64,000 bases of DNA, taken from the NCBI RefSeq assembly GCF_040567655.1, contig NZ_JBEXAC010000002.1, positions 3,064,906-3,128,905 of the forward strand. Direction: 5' to 3'. Within the stretch, counting starts at the first letter, position 1, and every line of letters begins with the position of its first letter. The stretch is from Chitinophaga sp. H8. GTDB lineage: Bacteria; Bacteroidota; Bacteroidia; Chitinophagales; Chitinophagaceae. The notes beneath the pieces are model-generated. The model saw nothing but the letters and a program-made list of their open reading frames with translations, was not told where the DNA came from and ran no database searches. A program made the position numbers and the translations under genes. This document shows, one piece after another, positions 58,999-64,000 of the stretch.

Positions 58999-61419
58999 AT
59001 GCATCTATTTATTAACAGGGCATTGCTACTGCTATGCCTATTATGTACTGTCAGCTTTTCTTTTACTGCATCGGCAGTTACAGAACCATTATCTGCTATT
59101 AAAGGAATCGTTGTTACATCAGATGGTGAACCTGCTGCTTATGTGGCGGTACAGATCAAAGAAAAGAACCGCGGCACACTGACCAATGAAAAAGGGGAAT
59201 TTGTGTTTAAAAAGCTGCCTCCTGGCCGTTATACACTTCAGGTGATGCTGATCGGATATAAAACAATGTCGCAGGAGGTAGAGGTGACCGAGGACCAGAT
59301 TATTCAGGTAAAGCTGGAGCTGGAAACTACCGATAAGCAGCTAAAAGAAGTGATTATAAACGGTACCAGGAACCGGTATAAAAATGATAGCCTTTCCGGG
59401 TCATTACGTTTAAGAACGCCTATCCTGGAAGTACCACAGAATATACAGGTGATTTCTGCCAATGTTATTGCTGATCAGCAGGTATTTGATGTAGTGGATG
59501 GGGTGACCCGTAATGTAAGCGGGGCTACCCGTGTGGGCCACTGGGATAATCAGTATGCCAATATCCGTATGCGTGGTTCCAAGATCCCCGCTTTCAGGAA
59601 TGGTATGAACATTGAAGCCAGTTGGGGACCTACAGCAGAAGATGCTGCCATGATAGACCGTATTGAATTTGTAAAAGGACCTGCCGGATTTATGCTGGCA
59701 GGTGGTGAGCCCGGTGGTTTTTATAATGTGGTAACCAAGAAACCAACCGGGATTACCAAGGGGGCTGCTACAGTGAGCATGGGTAGTTTCAGTACCTATC
59801 GTGCAGCGCTGGATTTTGATGGAAAGCTGAGCAAAGATGGCAAATTGCTATACCGGCTGAACATTGCAGGCCAACAGAAAGATTATTATACCAAATACAA
59901 TTATAATAACCGCTACCTGTTTGCACCTGTATTAAAATACCTGGTAGATGACCGTACCTCCGTTACACTGGAATATACTTATCAGACTTCGAAGTACCTG
60001 GCCAATGGCAACTATGTATTCTCAAAAAGGAAATTGCTGGACGAAAATATCTCCAATGACTTCTTTTATGGTGATCCTTCTATGGAGCCGGGTAAACTAA
60101 AAGACCACAGTGCTTACTTGTATTTCGATCATAAAATGAATGACAGGTGGGAAGCACATGCACAGGTAGCTTACTTCAATTTCAGTATGGTAGCCAATAG
60201 CACCTGGGCCAATAGCGTAGAAGAAAACGGAGATATGCAGCGGTCTTTCAGTGTAGCAGATGAGGTAGGGGAGAACCGTTTTGCACAGGCTTCCGTTTCC
60301 GGCGAAGAGTATACCGGATCTGTGCGTCACCGGATACTGGCAGGAGTGGATATGGGGAATAAAAAGTTCTGGGGGGATTTCAGAACACTTGGTACCCTTC
60401 AGTTTGGAGAAGGAAAAGTATTCAATGTATATAATCCAATCTATAGTCTGCCTTTTGGCGCTATGCCGGCAATAGACCGCAGCCAGAGTGTAAAAACCAG
60501 AGCAGGAGGCAGTAACTATGTAAGTGCTGTGAACTATACTTCTGCCTACATACAGGATGAATTGGGCTTCTTTAATAATAAGTTACGTTTATCCCTGGCA
60601 GGACGCTTTACTCATTCAGAAACGGTGGGTAAAACCAAGGGGGCTGAAATAAAGGATAACGTGTTTACGCCCCGTGTAGGGCTGAGCTATTCAATAGATA
60701 AATCCACTACCGTTTATGGATTGTTTGACCAGTCTTTTGTACCCGTACCAGGCGCAGATTCCAGTCAGAATGCCTTTAAGCCAATAAAAGGAGTAGATGT
60801 GGAAGCTGGTGTTAAAAAAGAATGGTTCGATGGTAAATGGGTAGCTTCTGCTACGGTGTACCGCATTGCCCGCCAGAACTCTCTGGTAAACCTGGGTATA
60901 AAAGACAGTCGTGGTGCAGATGTACAGGAACAATTAGGCGAAACCGTTACCAAAGGAGTAGAAGTAGATATCAATGGTGAGGTCCTTCCAGGCCTGAATG
61001 CAACGCTGAACTACGCCTATACGGATTCTAAGATTTCGAAGGAAGCGCCTAATGCTACGACGAAAACAGTAGGCAATATCACCCCCAACACGGCTACGCA
61101 TATCACTAATGCATGGCTTAATTATCGTGTGGGTAAAGGTTTTCTGAATGGGTTTGGTGTAACAGGTGGTATACAGTGGATGGCAGACCGGTATGTGGGC
61201 AATGCCACCAAAGTGTTCAGTATCCCTAACTATTTCCGTACGGATGCGGGCGTTAGCTATCTGAAAGGAAAGTACAGTGTATCACTGCTGGTAAATAACC
61301 TGCTCAATGATCAGCAACTGCTCACTGCTGCTTCTATACCTACTACAGCTACCGGTTTCTATAATTACATTGTAGAAGCACGCCGTAATTTCAGAATGAC
61401 TATTGGCTATCGGTTCTAA
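58999..61419 (+). CDS. TonB-dependent siderophore receptor
   Basis: An 806-residue outer-membrane receptor from ATG 58999; the frame extends upstream into the terminator, but only this start gives a good signal peptide (LFINRALLLLCLLCTVSFSF). After it come a carboxypeptidase-regulatory-like domain (AIKGIVVTSDGEPAAYVAVQ, about 31-110), the plug (ILEVPQNIQVISANVI, FVKGPAGFMLAGGEPGGFYN) and a 22-strand barrel ending in FRMTIGYRF. The plug motif GEPGG is typical of FhuA/FhuE-like receptors for hydroxamate siderophores. No iron-transport partner is next to it. Confidence 0.9.
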   Translation: MHLFINRALLLLCLLCTVSFSFTASAVTEPLSAIKGIVVTSDGEPAAYVAVQIKEKNRGTLTNEKGEFVFKKLPPGRYTLQVMLIGYKTMSQEVEVTEDQIIQVKLELETTDKQLKEVIINGTRNRYKNDSLSGSLRLRTPILEVPQNIQVISANVIADQQVFDVVDGVTRNVSGATRVGHWDNQYANIRMRGSKIPAFRNGMNIEASWGPTAEDAAMIDRIEFVKGPAGFMLAGGEPGGFYNVVTKKPTGITKGAATVSMGSFSTYRAALDFDGKLSKDGKLLYRLNIAGQQKDYYTKYNYNNRYLFAPVLKYLVDDRTSVTLEYTYQTSKYLANGNYVFSKRKLLDENISNDFFYGDPSMEPGKLKDHSAYLYFDHKMNDRWEAHAQVAYFNFSMVANSTWANSVEENGDMQRSFSVADEVGENRFAQASVSGEEYTGSVRHRILAGVDMGNKKFWGDFRTLGTLQFGEGKVFNVYNPIYSLPFGAMPAIDRSQSVKTRAGGSNYVSAVNYTSAYIQDELGFFNNKLRLSLAGRFTHSETVGKTKGAEIKDNVFTPRVGLSYSIDKSTTVYGLFDQSFVPVPGADSSQNAFKPIKGVDVEAGVKKEWFDGKWVASATVYRIARQNSLVNLGIKDSRGADVQEQLGETVTKGVEVDINGEVLPGLNATLNYAYTDSKISKEAPNATTKTVGNITPNTATHITNAWLNYRVGKGFLNGFGVTGGIQWMADRYVGNATKVFSIPNYFRTDAGVSYLKGKYSVSLLVNNLLNDQQLLTAASIPTTATGFYNYIVEARRNFRMTIGYRF

Positions 61420-61440
61420 TAATCTTTTTGGGTTATATAC

Positions 61441-61481
61441 AGGCGGGTGTCTCAAAAGTACCTTTGAAACACCGCCTTTTT
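61441..61481 (+). terminator. Terminator of the TonB receptor gene
   Basis: A stepped stem: AGGCGG (61441-61446) with CCGCCT (61472-61477), TGT with ACA, and TCAAA with TTTGA, followed by a T-run. Confidence 0.8.
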
Positions 61482-61578
61482 AGTTAGATTAATTCCTGGT
61501 TAAATCGATGTGACCCTTTTATTTGAGCATAATTAGTGGCTGGTGTTTTCTACTTTTATTAATTAAAACGATAGCGAC

Positions 61579-62538
61579 TTGAAAAGGATATTGTTAATAC
61601 TGGGATTAACAGGATTGGTGGCAGAGGCTACAGCACAGTTACATTGGCGGGAATCTGCTGATCATAACAACCATCTGCCAGCTTCTGTTCGTGTGTTTGA
61701 AACTAAAGATACGCTGGATGGAAAGCCTTTCCAGGCTTTTTATCTTATTGCAGATCTGAAAGATAAACAACTTGATTTCGTAACCCGTACCGGAGATGGC
61801 AAACGTTTTACCCCTGCTCAATATGCAGCAAAAGAAGGGGATAATACACTGGCAGTCGTTAACACTACTTTCTTCTCTTTTAAGGATAATAGTAATCTGA
61901 ACTTAGTAATATCTGATGGAAAAGTTAAGGCAGTAAATCCTAAAATGATCGTCAACCCGACAACAGCCGGGAAAGCTGATACGATCTATCCTACTACAGG
62001 CGCATTTGGAATATCAAGACAACGGCAAGCGGATATTGCCTGGGTGTATAATGTGGGCAGGAAAGATAAGCCCTTTGCATATTCAGCGCCTGCTGCTCCC
62101 ATCACTACTCCTGATGGCCAGGTGCAATATAACCGCCCTTCCCGCAAATATCCATCTGGTGGTCACAGATGGCGTATGCGTCAGGCAGTAGGAGGAGGGC
62201 CGATATTGGTACAGGATGGCAAAGTGTTTATTACCAGCAAGGAAGAACATAAATTTGGGTATGCTGAGCAGGATATGCATCCCAGAACCGCTATTGGCTA
62301 TACGAAAGATCATAAACTCATCCTACTAGCTGTTGAAGGACGGCATAAAGGTATTGCAGATGGGGCCTCTCTACCTCAGCTCGCGGATATTATGATCAGT
62401 CTGGGCTGTGTGGAAGCGCTTAACCTGGATGGTGGTGGTTCTTCCTGCTTGTATGTAGCTGGGAAGAATACGATTTATCCTTCCGATAAAGGTGCCCAAA
62501 GACCTGTACCTGCAGTACTGGTTATTAAAAAGAGATAA
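61579..62538 (+). CDS. Secreted phosphodiester glycosidase (NAGPA) family protein
   Basis: A 319-residue exported protein with the NAGPA domain (PF09992), named after the enzyme that uncovers mannose-6-phosphate. It begins with TTG at 61579, as no ATG is near; the signal peptide is 1-20. Visible motifs are VVNTTFFSFKDNSNLNLVIS, PTTGAFGIS, RQAVGGGPILVQDGKVF, HPRTAIGYTKDHKLILLAVEG and ALNLDGGGSSCLYVAG. This is the family core with the conserved Asp/Gly-rich turn. In bacteria the domain is found in secreted proteins of uncertain substrate. Confidence 0.82.
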   Translation: MKRILLILGLTGLVAEATAQLHWRESADHNNHLPASVRVFETKDTLDGKPFQAFYLIADLKDKQLDFVTRTGDGKRFTPAQYAAKEGDNTLAVVNTTFFSFKDNSNLNLVISDGKVKAVNPKMIVNPTTAGKADTIYPTTGAFGISRQRQADIAWVYNVGRKDKPFAYSAPAAPITTPDGQVQYNRPSRKYPSGGHRWRMRQAVGGGPILVQDGKVFITSKEEHKFGYAEQDMHPRTAIGYTKDHKLILLAVEGRHKGIADGASLPQLADIMISLGCVEALNLDGGGSSCLYVAGKNTIYPSDKGAQRPVPAVLVIKKR

Positions 62539-62732
62539 TCGTCGAACAGTCTGGAATAAGGGGGTAGTTTAGAAGGCTGATAATAATTGGCTTAAATTGT
62601 ATTTGTAATCAATCGTTTAGAGAGTCGTCGCTCTCCACCTGTTTTTGTACTACTACAGATCGACGATAAAAATTGCTTATTTTTAGAAACCGATAGGTGG
62701 GGAGCAAGGGATTACTGATGTTGGAATAGCGG

Positions 62733-63023
62733 GTTTTAATTGGACCGTAGCGGAATTGAAAGCAAGAACTTTGATTTCCTAGTTGGCATCGACCCTGGGT
62801 TTTAATTGGACCGTAGCGGAATTGAAAATTCGGCTTCACTGCATTCATGGGCTTAATTAGCTTGTTTTAATCGCACCGTAAAGGAATTGAAAGTGATACA
62901 GGCGGACATTTGGAAGATTTCGGCACAGTATTTTAATAGTACCATAAAGGAATTGAAAACGCGCAGAAGATCCTGCTATCACTGTCAGGCAGCTGTTTTA
63001 GTAGTACCGTAAAGGAATAGGAC
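62733..63023 (+). CRISPR. Degenerate five-repeat CRISPR array
   Basis: Repeats of 29 nt start at 62733, 62799, 62864, 62930 and 62995, separated by 36-37 nt of unique sequence. Repeats 1 and 2 are identical (GTTTTAATTGGACCGTAGCG, ending GGAATTGAAA); 3 and 4 differ at several sites; 5 has lost the conserved 3' ATTGAAA (ATAGGAC). The GTTTTAAT opening and ATTGAAA ending fit type I/III-like repeats. The worn end is on the right, so the leader should be on the left. No cas gene is in the window. Confidence 0.85.
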
Positions 63024-63081
63024 TAGGCATAAGATTGCTATAATTACAGCGTTGAAGATGCCAACCTTACGTATTCAAATA

Positions 63082-63113
63082 AAACGTCGTCTCAAAGAAC
63101 TGAGACGACGTTT
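63082..63113 (-). terminator. Terminator of the right-edge hydrolase gene
   Basis: A perfect 13-bp stem (63082-63094 with 63101-63113) with a 6-nt loop, and A/T-rich flanks. It lies 33 nt past the stop of the leftward gene. Confidence 0.8.
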
Positions 63114-63145
63114 CTATAATATGCAATCCGTATACTGATTTTCTT

Positions 63146-64000
63146 TTATTTTCCTGTAAACAATGCTGCCACTGCTTCATTGCCTGTAGCGGCATTGGCG
63201 GGTCTTGGATGTTCGTTGTTGAATACGGATAATTTTTCTTTGGGAATTATTTGTATAAATGACTCATCGATCTTACCATTTTTATCTTCCACCTTTTTGA
63301 GATGCAGCCCTAGGTGCTTGGCAAAAAAGTGATACACTGCCAGTCGTTTAGAAATGCCATAATCATGTTCTTCATTGGCCAGATGAACATTTTCCACCCG
63401 GTCATCCGCCTTGTAAAATGAGTAGATATGTTTGATATAGGGGTATTCTACATCAGGGGTATTCCTTGTCCAATCGTCACCATCAGAAACGATGATCATA
63501 GGTCTTGGTGCAGCGCAGGCTGCGATCTCTACATTATTTGTCTGCAAGCCAGGGGCTTTGTGAATGGGCATGCCACTTTCACAAACACAGCCACCAAAGA
63601 AATGGGCAGCCACCATCACCACAGGAGCCGAAACAGCAATTCTGTTATCTACAGCAGCGAGTAAAAAAGATTGTGTGCCGCCACCGGAAGCGCCGGTAAC
63701 TGCGATACGTTTTTCGTCTACACCCTTTAAGGAAGTTATGAAATCCACTGCCCGGATACTGTTCCAGGTCTGCATCTTTACCAGAAGCGGGTTTTTATGA
63801 TCGCTTTGTGTAGATTCTCCAAACCCAACCATGTCATATGCAAATACAACAGCCCCCATTTTTGCCATCGCAGCACAACGTAACTGCATATCATCGCGGA
63901 AACGACCATCCTCCCAATGCCCATGCGGACACAAAATTCCAGGCACTTTACCCTTTACCTTCAAAGGCCGGTACAGGTTACCAGTTACCCAAAAGCCGGG
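63146..64000 (-). CDS. Alpha/beta hydrolase, acetylxylan-esterase/dienelactone-hydrolase type (partial)
   Basis: The frame runs off the right edge, so the N-terminus is missing. The visible 284 codons contain [12 protein letters not shown] (oxyanion region), [13 protein letters not shown], the nucleophile elbow [14 protein letters not shown], the acid in [12 protein letters not shown], and the His in [12 protein letters not shown]. This is the alpha/beta hydrolase fold of the acetylxylan esterase / DLH-like groups, often secreted in Bacteroidota. The substrate is probably an ester of a polysaccharide or similar compound, but this is inferred. The TTG at 63964 is internal, since the frame remains open upstream of it. 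Confidence 0.82.
   Translation of the reverse strand, partial: PGFWVTGNLYRPLKVKGKVPGILCPHGHWEDGRFRDDMQLRCAAMAKMGAVVFAYDMVGFGESTQSDHKNPLLVKMQTWNSIRAVDFITSLKGVDEKRIAVTGASGGGTQSFLLAAVDNRIAVSAPVVMVAAHFFGGCVCESGMPIHKAPGLQTNNVEIAACAAPRPMIIVSDGDDWTRNTPDVEYPYIKHIYSFYKADDRVENVHLANEEHDYGISKRLAVYHFFAKHLGLHLKKVEDKNGKIDESFIQIIPKEKLSVFNNEHPRPANAATGNEAVAALFTGK

Noticed and set aside
62609-62848. Leftward 79-residue ORF containing the repeated peptide QFRYGPIKT
   Set aside because: The peptide repeat is only the translation of two CRISPR repeats.

Overview
The window reads as chromosomal DNA of a Bacteroidota bacterium, most likely the Chitinophagaceae (Chitinophaga-like). The signs are Bacteroidota-type promoters (TTTG about 19-21 nt before TAnnTTTG), few Shine-Dalgarno sequences, a DAHP synthase fused to chorismate mutase, DUF2851 and DUF2520 genes, a TonB receptor with a carboxypeptidase-regulatory-like N-terminus, and a 955-residue one-piece GcvP. 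These assignments rest on reading motifs; no database search was run.

Left part (1-8.5 kb): a partial Ala-rich protein, then a seven-gene aromatic amino acid operon (pheA, an aminotransferase, tyrA, DAHP synthase/chorismate mutase, aroB, aroA, aroC). The roughly 390 nt in front of it hold the most striking feature of the window. Two consecutive short ORFs crowded with Phe and Tyr codons are each followed by an intrinsic terminator and a competing antiterminator. This looks like a tandem ribosome-mediated attenuator. Leftward genes follow: an FKBP isomerase, a duplicated secreted protein, a CocE-type hydrolase and a YjbR protein.

12.8-23.2 kb: a leftward tellurite/stress-type Ter operon with three TerD proteins, two TerY vWA proteins, a HAD protein, a phosphoribosyltransferase that overlaps a terD gene, a YggT-like protein, the TerY-P / PP2C / kinase triad, and TerC. 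Its gaps carry a dispersed TTAGC/GCTAA repeat that recurs elsewhere in the window.

23.2-26.5 kb: an accessory, scar-like stretch. It has an 11-bp iterated repeat array, a DUF1016 (YhcG-type) nuclease remnant with its centre deleted, two small unknown genes, a 113-nt nested stem-loop followed by a terminator (possible ncRNA), a very AT-rich block and a small HTH gene.

26.5-48.9 kb: mostly housekeeping genes: gcvP, an Fe/Zn-type cysteine-cluster protein, an MFS exporter, a sugar dehydrogenase, a Prc protease, an ABC permease, a SirB1-like protein, topA, DUF2520, ferredoxin-iscX, kdsC, a UbiA prenyltransferase and maf. A leftward metB-like/hom pair lies under a clear SAM-I riboswitch.

48.9-64 kb: DUF2851, OsmC, an outer-membrane protein, lipA, and a TolC/adaptor/RND efflux operon with a long structured leader and no linked regulator. 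Then come a TonB siderophore receptor, a NAGPA-like glycosidase, a five-repeat decaying CRISPR array with no cas genes in view, and a partial alpha/beta hydrolase that runs off the right edge.
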